Source: Streptomyces sp. NBC_00083
Lineage (GTDB): Bacteria > Actinomycetota > Actinomycetes > Streptomycetales > Streptomycetaceae
Direction: 5' to 3'
Length of the DNA: 64,000 bases
Assembly (NCBI RefSeq): GCF_026343295.1
Contig: NZ_JAPELY010000001.1
Coordinates: 620,001-684,000 of the forward strand
Part shown: positions 44,733 to 53,033 of the stretch, piece by piece
Position numbering within the stretch: position 1 is the first letter of the stretch
How the letters are laid out: each line of letters begins with the position of its first letter
Program-made: the position numbers and the translations under genes
The notes under the pieces: generated by a model
Database searches by the model: none
What the model saw: the letters and a program-made list of their open reading frames with translations, nothing else
What the model was told of the DNA's origin: nothing

Positions 44733-47696
44733 TCAGCCTGCCGTCCGGTCGATGATCGCTGCGTCCTCCTGCGACGAGTCGATCGTGACGAAACGAACGA
44801 CCTGTCCGTCGCTGCCTTCGGCGGAAGCGGGAGCGACGAACGCGAATGCCATGACGACGTCGCCCGCATCGAGTGCTCGGGCGGCGACCGCGGTGTCCCG
44901 ATGGGGACCTTCGACGAGCGGATAGAGGACCACTACACCTCTGCGCTCCGCCGCGAATTGCTCCGTTGCCGGATCTCCGCAGGAGGGCACTGCCCCGGCC
45001 ACCCGGTGCGCCGCGGGGCGATGCTTAGGTTCGCTGATCGCACCGAACAGCGGGCCGCGGCGGCGGTCACGTGCGAACCAGGAAAGCTCCCGATTCATGT
45101 CACCGATACGAATGCGCTTGCCCGGTGTTGCGTGCTGGGGAGCCAGGACGAGCCAGTCGTCGACCTGACCACTCTTGGAGATGCTCTCCAAGTAGGTGAG
45201 GTGGGGCGCGAAGACCTGCTCGGAACTCCACTTCAGGGATCGCAACAGGGCGAGGAGATCCTGGGTCCCCAGGTGCCCGGTCAGCGCATCGAAGCGATAG
45301 GCCTTCTCGACGCCGTCGGGCGTCGTGAAGCAGTGCCTGAACGCCGTGGTGTCGGGGGACAGTCCGTTCAGGACCGGAGTCCAGAGCCCGACATTGTGCC
45401 GGAGCTGTGCGGGACTGCTCGGATACGCGGTCGGCTCCTCCCACTTACCCGGTGAACGGACCTCTTCGAGACGCGCGTTGTACATCTTGTTCGGGCTCGT
45501 GGGCTTCAACCAGGGGAGGTGCTGCGAGACCAGGGGCGGCACCTGGGCCGGCGTGACCTGCGGGTGACCGTCGATGAGGACGGAATACTGCTTCAGCTGC
45601 TCGCGGAATTTCTCCTCGTCACGGCAAATGGCTTCGAAGGCTTCATACAGATCGATCTCCTTCGGTCCCATGGTCTCGCTCCGGCCGAGATACAACCGGA
45701 CCAGATCCTGATATCCGCGCCGGAAACCGAACCAGCGACCCATCTGCATCAGCGTGGACGCATTGTTGGTGCGCCGTCGGTAGTACGTGACGGTGAGACC
45801 TTCGACCGTGAATCCGCGTGCAAGCTTCTGGCCACCGATGAGGATCTTCCAGATGCCGCGCCGGTCGAAATCCGCCACTCCCTGTTCGATCTCCTTGTCC
45901 CCGTTCACGACGATGACGGGGCTTTCGCTGCCGCCGATGCGCATGTACGCGGCCCCGATGTACGGGGCGAGGTCGTCGTCGAACGAGGAGGGAACCGCGA
46001 AGCCGTCGGACCGGACACGGGAAACGGGGGCGACGTCCTTCTCGAACAGGATACGGAGCCGTTCGCGGCCCGCGGGGCCGGCATAACCGCCGTTGTGCCA
46101 GAGCTGGAGGAGCTTGCCGGCCATGTCACGGTGGTCCGCCGTGAGTCGGGATTCGTGGACCAACATGGTGTGGTGCCGGAAATGACCGATGCCCAGCGGG
46201 GCGGGGCCCGCCGTCTCGCGGTAGATCTTCATGGCGGCGGTGAGTACGAACATGTCCATGGCCTCGCGCAGGCACGTGTCGTCGTCCTCGTCGGTGAGGA
46301 CCACGTCGCGAACGTGGGCCTTCTCCTGCGAATTGCCGACGTTCCGGTCCTCCGGCGCGATGTCGGAATCGATGTCGTGGAAGTCCTGGACCCCCATGTA
46401 ACCGTCGGGGCGGTCGAGCGAGATGATGAAGTCGCGAGGAAAAATGTCCTGCGTGTCGCTGGGATCGACGAATACGTTCGCGAACGGGGTGGCCGTGTAG
46501 CCCACGTACTGGGCGCGGGGAAGCACCTGCAACAGCTCGGAGATCTTCTCGTTGATCGCCGTCCGATTGGCGTCGGGCTTTCCCGTATTGACGGACGCCT
46601 CGTCCGACTCGTCGTCGATGATCAGCACCGGAATTTCCGCCCTCAGGTCACCGATCTTGGCGAGATCCTTGAGGAGCTTGCCGAGCACCGTCTTGTTCTT
46701 CTTGACCACCATGAGGCGGGCGGCGCTGCGGTGGAGATTGGCCGGCGCGAAGAGGGGGGCAGACGGGTCCTGCTTCTCGATCTCCAGCGCCTGGATGCCC
46801 TGGGCGAGCGACTTGTAGTCGTTCTCCCGCGTCGTGAGACGAATGATGTCGAATGAGCCGAGCAGCGAGGGTCGGTCGCCGTGCGCCAGGAACTTCCCCT
46901 GGGCCCAGGCCTCGTCGTCGGCATAGTCCGACTCGGCCTCGCTCGTGTTGCGCAGGATGTTCTCGCGTCCCACCAGTTCCATGTCGAGGCGTCGCTGCGT
47001 CTGCGCCCGGAGCAGGTTCAGCGTGCCTCCGAGGACGATGACGAGGCGATAGCCCGCGTCGACGGCCTTTGCGATGACCCCGGTGAAATTGGCAGTCTTG
47101 CCTGATTGGACGTAGCCGACGACGAGGCCGCGCGACTGGTAGGGCTCGACGTCTATGGGATTGGCGAGGCGCTGTACCACCTGCTCGGCGGCGTCCTCCA
47201 GATCGGCGACCGCGTCCGCCCGCCAGCCCTTCTCGGCCAGGAGGCCCGCGTACTTGGGCCAGTAATGGTCCTCCGGTGTGGTCGCCGCCGAGCGCCATGG
47301 TTTGAAGATTCGACTGATGACCACCGGGCCCGCCAGCTTCGTCACCGGTACGAGTTCCGTCAGCAACTTCCGGGTGGGCTGTTCCAGCTCCAGACGGTCG
47401 TATATGGCCGCCCGCCGCTCGTCGGTCCGCGGTGGTGTCTGCGTCCAGGCCAGATCGGTCCCGAAGTCCCACTGGGTGAGGTCCTTGCGCCAGCGCCAGA
47501 GCAAGGGGTCGTCGCTGTGAGCGGCGAGCAGCGCTTCCCGAAAGGCCGCTTCCGAGATGTCCGACGCGAGCGACCGGCTTTCGGCATGGAAGGCGACGTG
47601 TCTGGCGAGTCGCTGAGGACCGGACTCCTGCATACCGGCCAGGGCGGACTTGTGGAGCGAGGTCAGAGCGGAAAGGTCGAGAGCCGGGCTGTTCAT
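44733..47696 (-). CDS. Z1 domain protein with SF2-like ATPase
   Basis: A 987-residue protein. Walker A is GYVQSGKTAN with K200, a DEAD-type box is VLIIDDESDEAS, and a SAT-like motif is YVGYTATPFANV, after which comes the Z1 region (GGQKLARGFTVEGLTVTYY, then QMGRWFGFRRGY, a motif VI analogue). Z1 is known from predicted restriction systems linked with MORC ATPases. The likely role is ATP-driven DNA translocation or remodelling feeding a nuclease. The ATG at 47696 has GAGGAA 5 bases upstream. It follows the PD-(D/E)XK gene closely on the same strand. Confidence 0.88.
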   Translation of the reverse strand: MNSPALDLSALTSLHKSALAGMQESGPQRLARHVAFHAESRSLASDISEAAFREALLAAHSDDPLLWRWRKDLTQWDFGTDLAWTQTPPRTDERRAAIYDRLELEQPTRKLLTELVPVTKLAGPVVISRIFKPWRSAATTPEDHYWPKYAGLLAEKGWRADAVADLEDAAEQVVQRLANPIDVEPYQSRGLVVGYVQSGKTANFTGVIAKAVDAGYRLVIVLGGTLNLLRAQTQRRLDMELVGRENILRNTSEAESDYADDEAWAQGKFLAHGDRPSLLGSFDIIRLTTRENDYKSLAQGIQALEIEKQDPSAPLFAPANLHRSAARLMVVKKNKTVLGKLLKDLAKIGDLRAEIPVLIIDDESDEASVNTGKPDANRTAINEKISELLQVLPRAQYVGYTATPFANVFVDPSDTQDIFPRDFIISLDRPDGYMGVQDFHDIDSDIAPEDRNVGNSQEKAHVRDVVLTDEDDDTCLREAMDMFVLTAAMKIYRETAGPAPLGIGHFRHHTMLVHESRLTADHRDMAGKLLQLWHNGGYAGPAGRERLRILFEKDVAPVSRVRSDGFAVPSSFDDDLAPYIGAAYMRIGGSESPVIVVNGDKEIEQGVADFDRRGIWKILIGGQKLARGFTVEGLTVTYYRRRTNNASTLMQMGRWFGFRRGYQDLVRLYLGRSETMGPKEIDLYEAFEAICRDEEKFREQLKQYSVLIDGHPQVTPAQVPPLVSQHLPWLKPTSPNKMYNARLEEVRSPGKWEEPTAYPSSPAQLRHNVGLWTPVLNGLSPDTTAFRHCFTTPDGVEKAYRFDALTGHLGTQDLLALLRSLKWSSEQVFAPHLTYLESISKSGQVDDWLVLAPQHATPGKRIRIGDMNRELSWFARDRRRGPLFGAISEPKHRPAAHRVAGAVPSCGDPATEQFAAERRGVVVLYPLVEGPHRDTAVAARALDAGDVVMAFAFVAPASAEGSDGQVVRFVTIDSSQEDAAIIDRTAG

Positions 47697-47718
47697 GAAG
47701 TTCCTCGGGGCGGCGGAG

Positions 47719-48723
47719 TCAAGGGATGCGGAAGGCTTGGAGGGCCTCCGGTGGGTCGTCGGCCGGGGGCAGATCCGTCACGTCGATCCGGTAGCTGTCG
47801 ATGGCGACCAGCCCCCTGACCTCGGGCGGGAGTGAATCGAGGAGGGAGCGGTCCAGGCGTGGCAGGTGACTGTCGGACGTGAGCACCAAGGGGGCGCTGC
47901 GCAGCGCCCACCGTTCGTCGTCGAGCGCGGCGGGAGACCAGCCGAAGGCGGTGATCCGATGCTCGAACAGCCCCAGGGCCGACGGTGCCGCATCGGCGAT
48001 CCGAGTGCGTACGGCGCGAACGGCCTCGGAGAGGGTGTGGCCTGCTGCCCCGCCCCGGGTGAACTGCACGGAAGTCAGCCACAGCGGCCTGCCCGGAGTC
48101 GGAGTGAGCTGATCCAGTCCGTGCACGACGTGCGTGCGCCGCTCCGAGACCGTGCTCTTCACCTCGATGTCGAAACCCGGCAGGCCGAAGTCGTGTTCCT
48201 CATGATCGGTTCCGCGCCACGCGGTGGCAGCGACTTCCCAACCATGAGTACTCGCAAGCGAGTTCATGACGACCAGCTCTCCGAGCAGGCCGATCCGCTT
48301 GTCCGCGTGGAGGGCCCGGGGACTTTCGAGCAGGGCGCTCCACGCCCGTACCGTTTCGTTGAATGCCTGATCGGGTGTGCGGTCGTGGGCGACCACGCGG
48401 TCGGCCACGGCGTTCAGCAGATCGTGGAAGTCGCGCTGAAGGTGGCGTTGGGTCAGGCGTAGCCGGGCCATTCTGATGCCGTCCTGGGCGATCTCCTCGA
48501 TCCGGACCAAGGGCAGGGGCGAGCGCGGGACCCGCTGGCGGGGACCGAGCTGCAGGTGCAGGGCGATGTCCCCGGTCTCCCACACGACATAGTCGACCCG
48601 AGGCGTACGGGAGCCGTTGAGCCGCAGGGTGGTGGCCCGCTGCGACGCGAGGAAGGCTTCGACGTGCGACCACGAGGCGTAGGGGTGCGACGGGCCTGCC
48701 GCCCCTCCGGAACTACTGCTCAT
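47719..48723 (-). CDS. PD-(D/E)XK motif protein (DUF4420-like), predicted restriction nuclease
   Basis: A 334-residue protein. The nuclease core is GELVVMNSL (helix with E) followed by HDFGLPGFDIEVKST, where D185, E187 and K189 make the D-x-E-V-K form of the PD-(D/E)XK site. DUF4420 proteins with this pattern sit in the same position in Z1/MORC systems. It is the best candidate for the DNA-cutting subunit. Its first 11 bases overlap the end of the GHKL gene, so the two are translated together. Confidence 0.82.
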   Translation of the reverse strand: MSSSSGGAAGPSHPYASWSHVEAFLASQRATTLRLNGSRTPRVDYVVWETGDIALHLQLGPRQRVPRSPLPLVRIEEIAQDGIRMARLRLTQRHLQRDFHDLLNAVADRVVAHDRTPDQAFNETVRAWSALLESPRALHADKRIGLLGELVVMNSLASTHGWEVAATAWRGTDHEEHDFGLPGFDIEVKSTVSERRTHVVHGLDQLTPTPGRPLWLTSVQFTRGGAAGHTLSEAVRAVRTRIADAAPSALGLFEHRITAFGWSPAALDDERWALRSAPLVLTSDSHLPRLDRSLLDSLPPEVRGLVAIDSYRIDVTDLPPADDPPEALQAFRIP

Positions 48724-50248
48724 CGTCGTTCATCCTGCCCAGTTCGGATCGTGCCGCGGCGACCAGGACGGACTGCCACAACTGAAGATTGTCCTTCTCG
48801 CGCGGCCCCGCGTACTCGGACTCGAAGACCTTGTGGAGCAGGAGATACATCAATGTCTTCACCATCGGGGCATCGTTGAGGCCGCCGGATCGGCCTCCGA
48901 GGACGGCGGAGCGGTAGCGCTGGTTGAGCACGATCGTGCGGCTCTCCCGCTCGACGTCGAAGAAGACCTCGTTGTCCAGGCGCTGCCAGCGCACAGAGAT
49001 CGGGGTTTCGAGGGGGAGGGGAGGCAGCTCTTCCTCGATCACCTCACGAACGGATGGTGCGATCCCCTTGCCCGGCGGTAGCACGGGCTTGCGCGTCGTC
49101 CCGGAACGCTTGCGGGCCTCGCGGTAGACCGAGTCGGCATCGGCCAGATAGGCGAGGAACGTGTGCCCGTCCCGAGCCGTTGCGGCTTCCAGGGCGGACG
49201 TGTAGTCCGGCGACGCCTCCACACCTGATTTCTTGACCGTGAGACGAAAGACGTCGCCGGTGTCGTCGGGCAGGTCGACGGCGACGCGTGCGAGTGAGAG
49301 GTGCTGCTCCGGCTGCCGGAAGTTGTTCCAGCCGCCGGCCTGTACGAGACGATCGTGTCGATAGAAGTAGAAGCCCTGCCGATCGATCACGGAGCCGAGC
49401 GCTTTGTACTCGTCCCGATTCGACTTGGGGGTCCAAATGTGGGCGTCGAGCTGCACCTCTCCGACACCGTCGACGCTCGCGCTGAAACGACGAGGGTAGG
49501 AAGGGCTGCCGGAGACGGGGTAGTCGAAGGGGTCCAGGGGGTCGACTCCGAAGTCGAGGAAGACCGTGCCCGACCGCACGTCCTCGACTGCGATGGTGAT
49601 GTTGAAGTCGTCGCGGGCGAGGAAGCGGTGCAGGTAGAGCCCGAGATGCAATCCGAGCTTGTTCAGCGTGCGCTGGAGGTAGCGATCGGTCTGGCCACCG
49701 CCCCCGTGCTTGGGGAAGTCCTTGACGCCGTCCCAACGCACCACAGTGCCCTGCCACATGATCGGCCTGTCCGCGTATCGATCGATCAACGTCTGGGCGT
49801 AGTCGGGATCGACGATGTCGCACTGGAAGCCGGACACCGCGCGTTCCATCAACCACCGGCGCCCCACGGTGCGGGTCCGCTTGGTGGTGCTCACGACGGT
49901 GACCGAGGAAGCGTGGCTCAACGAGGCGGACTTGAGGCCCGTGCCGAACATGCCGAGGGAGTCGGGTGCGTAGTCCCGCCGTCCGCCGACCGTCATCGCG
50001 ATGTCCAGCGTCGCGTCGTCCATACCGCGCCCGTCGTCCACCACGAGGAGGCTGACGAGTTGATCGCCGTCCCGCAGGAAGTGGATGACGACGTCCTTGG
50101 CTCCTGCGTCGATGGAGTTGTCGACCAGGTCGGCGATGGCGACCTCGAAGCCGTACCCCTGGTTGCTCAGCGCTTCCATGTACCGGGCGTCCGGGGGAAG
50201 GAGCTTGCTCCCCGTGGTGGGAACCTCGAACTGCCAGGCCTGGGTCAT
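48713..50248 (-). CDS. MORC/MutL-like GHKL ATPase
   Basis: A 511-residue ATPase of the GHKL superfamily, MORC/MutL branch. The N-box is ADLVDNSIDAGA (D43-N44...D47), the DxGxG is VVDDGRGM, and the lid is LGMFGTGLKSAS. The second half should hold an S5-like transducer domain. In these systems the ATPase is thought to clamp or remodel DNA so that the nuclease can act. The ATG at 50248 is chosen because GAGGCGG lies just upstream; an in-frame GTG at 50266 is less supported. Confidence 0.87.
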   Translation of the reverse strand: MTQAWQFEVPTTGSKLLPPDARYMEALSNQGYGFEVAIADLVDNSIDAGAKDVVIHFLRDGDQLVSLLVVDDGRGMDDATLDIAMTVGGRRDYAPDSLGMFGTGLKSASLSHASSVTVVSTTKRTRTVGRRWLMERAVSGFQCDIVDPDYAQTLIDRYADRPIMWQGTVVRWDGVKDFPKHGGGGQTDRYLQRTLNKLGLHLGLYLHRFLARDDFNITIAVEDVRSGTVFLDFGVDPLDPFDYPVSGSPSYPRRFSASVDGVGEVQLDAHIWTPKSNRDEYKALGSVIDRQGFYFYRHDRLVQAGGWNNFRQPEQHLSLARVAVDLPDDTGDVFRLTVKKSGVEASPDYTSALEAATARDGHTFLAYLADADSVYREARKRSGTTRKPVLPPGKGIAPSVREVIEEELPPLPLETPISVRWQRLDNEVFFDVERESRTIVLNQRYRSAVLGGRSGGLNDAPMVKTLMYLLLHKVFESEYAGPREKDNLQLWQSVLVAAARSELGRMNDDEQ

Positions 50249-50260
50249 TTCCGCCTCGAT

Positions 50261-50287
50261 GATCACTGCATGTCGACACGATCACTG
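50261..50287. promoter_or_regulatory. Direct repeat GATCACTG upstream of the MORC-like ATPase
   Basis: GATCACTG occurs at 50261-50268 and again at 50280-50287, two turns of DNA apart and about 13 bp before the ATPase start. In the 127-bp gap between vsr and the ATPase it could be a regulator site or the operator of the minus-strand unit. Inference only. Confidence 0.4.
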
Positions 50288-50375
50288 GTGACCGTAGCGG
50301 AAGGGTCTGACAAGGACGCACCCTTCACGGACGAGATGGCCGAATCTGCTCGAACTCGGTTTCGCTCCGTGTTCG

Positions 50376-50801
50376 TCAGGGCTTCTGAGCTGCAGCTTGT
50401 CGGGCTACGGCGATCTCTTGGGCCACGATTTCCGGACTCTCGTGTTCCCAGAACCGGAGCACCGTCCACCCGGCCGCGATCAGGTGCTCGGACGTCTCCC
50501 GGTCACGGGCCATGTTCTTGTCGAGCTTTGTGCGCCACCACTCGGCGTTCGCCTTCGGGTGGGTGGCGTGCTGGGGACAGCCGTGCCAGAAGCAGCCGTC
50601 CATGAAGACCGCGATCTTGGCTCGGCCGAAGGCGATGTCGATCGTGCGGCGGGGCATGCCGGGGACCGGGACGTTCACGCGGTAGCGCAGGCCCGCGGCG
50701 TGGAGCAGTTTGCGTACGGCCACCTCCGGCACGGTGTCGCGGGAGCCCTGGCGGCTCATGCGGGCCGAGACGGAGGCGGAGGACGGGACGGCGTCGGGCA
50801 T
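50376..50801 (-). CDS. vsr: Very short patch repair (Vsr) endonuclease
   Basis: A 141-residue Vsr-type nickase that starts repair of T:G mismatches made by deamination of 5-methylcytosine. Motifs: MSRQGSRDTVPEVAVRKLLH at the N-terminus, IDIAFGRAKIAVFMDGCFWHGCPQH (split: catalytic D, and zinc/active-site H-C-H), and LRFWEHE near the end. Its presence next to a C5-methyltransferase is the classical pairing. The ATG at 50801 is used; a shorter start at 50759 is possible. Confidence 0.92.
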   Translation of the reverse strand: MPDAVPSSASVSARMSRQGSRDTVPEVAVRKLLHAAGLRYRVNVPVPGMPRRTIDIAFGRAKIAVFMDGCFWHGCPQHATHPKANAEWWRTKLDKNMARDRETSEHLIAAGWTVLRFWEHESPEIVAQEIAVARQAAAQKP

Positions 50802-50829
50802 GGCGGCATTCTGTCAAAGGACGGGCGGA

Positions 50830-51852
50830 TCAAGCCGCCCCGTGGCAGTCCCCATAGTTGACCCCCGAGCCGCACCAGCAGTCCGCGCCTCGGCCCGGGG
50901 GCCAGGAGGTGGCTCGGCCTCGGGCTGCGAGGGTGGTGGCGTATTGGGGGAGGAGGTCGGCGTTGGCGGGGGAGGAGGACTCCGAGGCGGCGAAGGCCTC
51001 GTAGGAGGGGACCGTGGCCGTGACGATGCCCAGGTTCGGGGTGCCGGCCGCGGCCAGTTCGCGCAGGGACGCCTCGATGTCCAGCAAGTGGGCCGTGTGC
51101 GTGGGGTATTCGGACTGGAGCTCCGGGTACGCCGTGAGGAGTTCGTCCAGTTCCGGCTCCGGCCAGTGCAGGACCGCGACCGGGAACGGGCGGGACAGGG
51201 CGAGCCGGTAGTTGCCCAACTCGGCGCGCAAGCGGGCCAGTTCGGCCTGGAGTTCGGCCGGGTCCTCCGAGCCCAGGGACCACAGGCGCTTCGGGTCGTG
51301 CAGCTCGTCCAGGGAGATCGGCGCGGTGTGCAGCTCGTCGGCGAGGCTGTCCCACGTGTCGTGCGGCAGCGCCAGCAGGCGGCGCACCCGGTGGCGCGTG
51401 GTCAGCAGGGACTGGGTGCTGTAGGGGAGGGCCGCGGCCTGGTCGATGGTCGCCTCGGCCACGCCCAGCAGCGTCAGGGCCGTGGTCAGGGACGCGTGGG
51501 CCAGGTCAAGCTCGTCATGGGACTCCAGCGTCTCCGCGACGATCCCCCACGCCGCCGGGTCGAGCGGGGCCGCCGCGCGGATGCCGTCGATGATGGCGCG
51601 CGCCTCCGGCTCGTGGCCGTACTCCCACAGGTTCGCCGCCTTGAACGCCTTCACCAGGTGGGGGTGGTCCATCTTGGTGGACGAGGACAGCAGGCGGTCG
51701 TAGAGCGTGGTGGCCCTGGGGCGGTCGCCGGCGAGTTCCAGATGGGCCGCGGCCTGCAGGAGCAGGGGCTCGTGGTCCTCCGGGTACTGCGCAGCGGTGC
51801 GCAGCAGACGCTCGGCTTCGGCAGTGTGATCGGCAGGCGTGTCAGGGCGCAT
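50830..51852 (-). CDS. SEC-C motif protein with TPR-like repeats
   Basis: A 340-residue protein. The N-terminal two thirds are helical with TPR-like pairs (ERLLRTAAQYPEDHEPLLLQAAAHLELAGD). The C-terminus carries a zinc-binding SEC-C motif (DCWCGSGVNYGDCHG). SEC-C is found at the end of SecA and in unrelated metal-binding proteins, so this is not a translocase. It ends 28 bp before vsr begins on the same strand, so read-through into vsr is possible. It is probably backbone rather than island. Confidence 0.85.
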   Translation of the reverse strand: MRPDTPADHTAEAERLLRTAAQYPEDHEPLLLQAAAHLELAGDRPRATTLYDRLLSSSTKMDHPHLVKAFKAANLWEYGHEPEARAIIDGIRAAAPLDPAAWGIVAETLESHDELDLAHASLTTALTLLGVAEATIDQAAALPYSTQSLLTTRHRVRRLLALPHDTWDSLADELHTAPISLDELHDPKRLWSLGSEDPAELQAELARLRAELGNYRLALSRPFPVAVLHWPEPELDELLTAYPELQSEYPTHTAHLLDIEASLRELAAAGTPNLGIVTATVPSYEAFAASESSSPANADLLPQYATTLAARGRATSWPPGRGADCWCGSGVNYGDCHGAA

Positions 51853-51968
51853 GAGGGACACCGTACTGCTGTACGGGGGCGTGGCGGAGGGCGCTTTTGA
51901 CCCTGGGGAGTCGACTCCGTCACGTTGCGGGCCTGGTGAGTTGCGGGTGCGGGGCCTACCCTGCGCGC

Positions 51969-52766
51969 GTGCGCACACGGATGCCGGTGGTGGTACGGGG
52001 CGGGCGGGGGCGGCGGGCCTGGGCGGCCCGGGGGCTGTGGGCCGGGGCCGAGCTCGCCGTGACCTGCGGCCTCGTCGTCCTGCTGCTCGTCGTGCACCAG
52101 CTGTGGTGGACCAACCGCGAGGCCCGCGCCGAGGCCGGGCACACCGTCCATTCCCTTGAGGAGACCTGGGGCGCTCCGGGGAGGGCCGGGGGCGAGCCGA
52201 GCCCCGAGACCCCGGGCGCCGGGGACGAGCAGGTGTCGGTGAGCCAGGGCGGGGATGCCGGTGCACCGCTTGGCCGGAGGGCGGGCGGCGGCAGCGGGAA
52301 GAGTGTGCCGCGCGGGGATCAGGCGTACGCCGTCATCCGGATCCCGCGGATCGGGGTCACCGCGCCCATCGCGCAGGGGATCAGCAAGGCCGGGGTCCTC
52401 GACAAGGGGTACGTCGGGCACTACGTGCAGAGCGCCCAGCCCGGTCAGGCCGGCAACTTCGCGCTCGCCGGGCACCGCAACACCCACGGGGAGCCGTTCC
52501 GCTACATCAACCGACTGCGGGCGGGCGACGAGGTGGTGGTGGAGACGCGGGACACCCTCTATACGTACGTCGTCGACTCGGTGCTGCCGCAGACCTCCGC
52601 CCGCGACGGCGGGACCATAGCCGCCGTTCCCCGGAGTGATGTCAAGCCCTCGTACGGGTACAGCGAGCCGGGCCACTACATCACGCTCACCACCTGCACG
52701 CCCGAGTTCACCTCCACCTACCGCCTCGTCGTGTGGGGCAAGTTGCGGTCGAGCCGGCCGCGCTAG
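51969..52766 (+). CDS. srt: Class E sortase
   Basis: A 265-residue membrane-bound transpeptidase that attaches surface proteins to peptidoglycan. One membrane helix (GLVVLLLVVHQLWW) follows a short Arg-rich head; a disordered linker leads to the sortase fold. Catalytic His is in LAGHRNTHGEPF, Cys in TLTTCTPEF and Arg in STYRLVVWG, the class E pattern of actinobacteria (TLTTC). The GTG at 51969 was chosen because TACCCT lies 6 bases before it, a leaderless-promoter pattern. A matching substrate lies 7 kb downstream. Confidence 0.9.
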   Translation: MRTRMPVVVRGGRGRRAWAARGLWAGAELAVTCGLVVLLLVVHQLWWTNREARAEAGHTVHSLEETWGAPGRAGGEPSPETPGAGDEQVSVSQGGDAGAPLGRRAGGGSGKSVPRGDQAYAVIRIPRIGVTAPIAQGISKAGVLDKGYVGHYVQSAQPGQAGNFALAGHRNTHGEPFRYINRLRAGDEVVVETRDTLYTYVVDSVLPQTSARDGGTIAAVPRSDVKPSYGYSEPGHYITLTTCTPEFTSTYRLVVWGKLRSSRPR

Positions 52767-52775
52767 CGTTCGGGT

Positions 52776-53033
52776 ATGCGTCGTCGTCGATCTCATGTGC
52801 TCTGGCTGGGGGTGCCCTATCTGCTCTACCTGGGGGCGCTGCCCTTCGTGAACAAGGTGCGGCCCCTGGTGTTCGGGGTGCCGTTCCTCTTCTTCTGGCT
52901 GTTCGCCGCGACGCTGCTGACGCCCCTCGCCATCTGGTTCACCTGGCGGGGCGATCACCGGGCCGGCAGGGGGAGTGGCGCGGGAGGCGACAAGGGGAGC
53001 GCCACCGGGAGCGGTACGGGGGGCGGACGATGA
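52776..53033 (+). CDS. DUF3311 small membrane subunit
   Basis: An 85-residue protein with two membrane helices (LWLGVPYLLYLGALPFV and VPFLFFWLFAATLLTPLAIW), the DUF3311 type that accompanies sodium:solute symporters such as monocarboxylate carriers. The tail is Gly/Ser-rich. Its stop overlaps the symporter start (ATGA), showing they are made together. Confidence 0.88.
   Translation: MRRRRSHVLWLGVPYLLYLGALPFVNKVRPLVFGVPFLFFWLFAATLLTPLAIWFTWRGDHRAGRGSGAGGDKGSATGSGTGGGR

Noticed and set aside
45519..46856. Plus-strand open frame opposite the Z1 gene
   Set aside because: The minus strand carries Walker A, IDDESDE and Z1 motifs in one uninterrupted frame.
38285..50801. BREX, DISARM, Pgl or Dnd system
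   Set aside because: No PglZ, PglX, BrxC, DrmA/B or Dnd-type genes are present; the Z1, MORC-like, DUF4420 and Vsr set points to another class.
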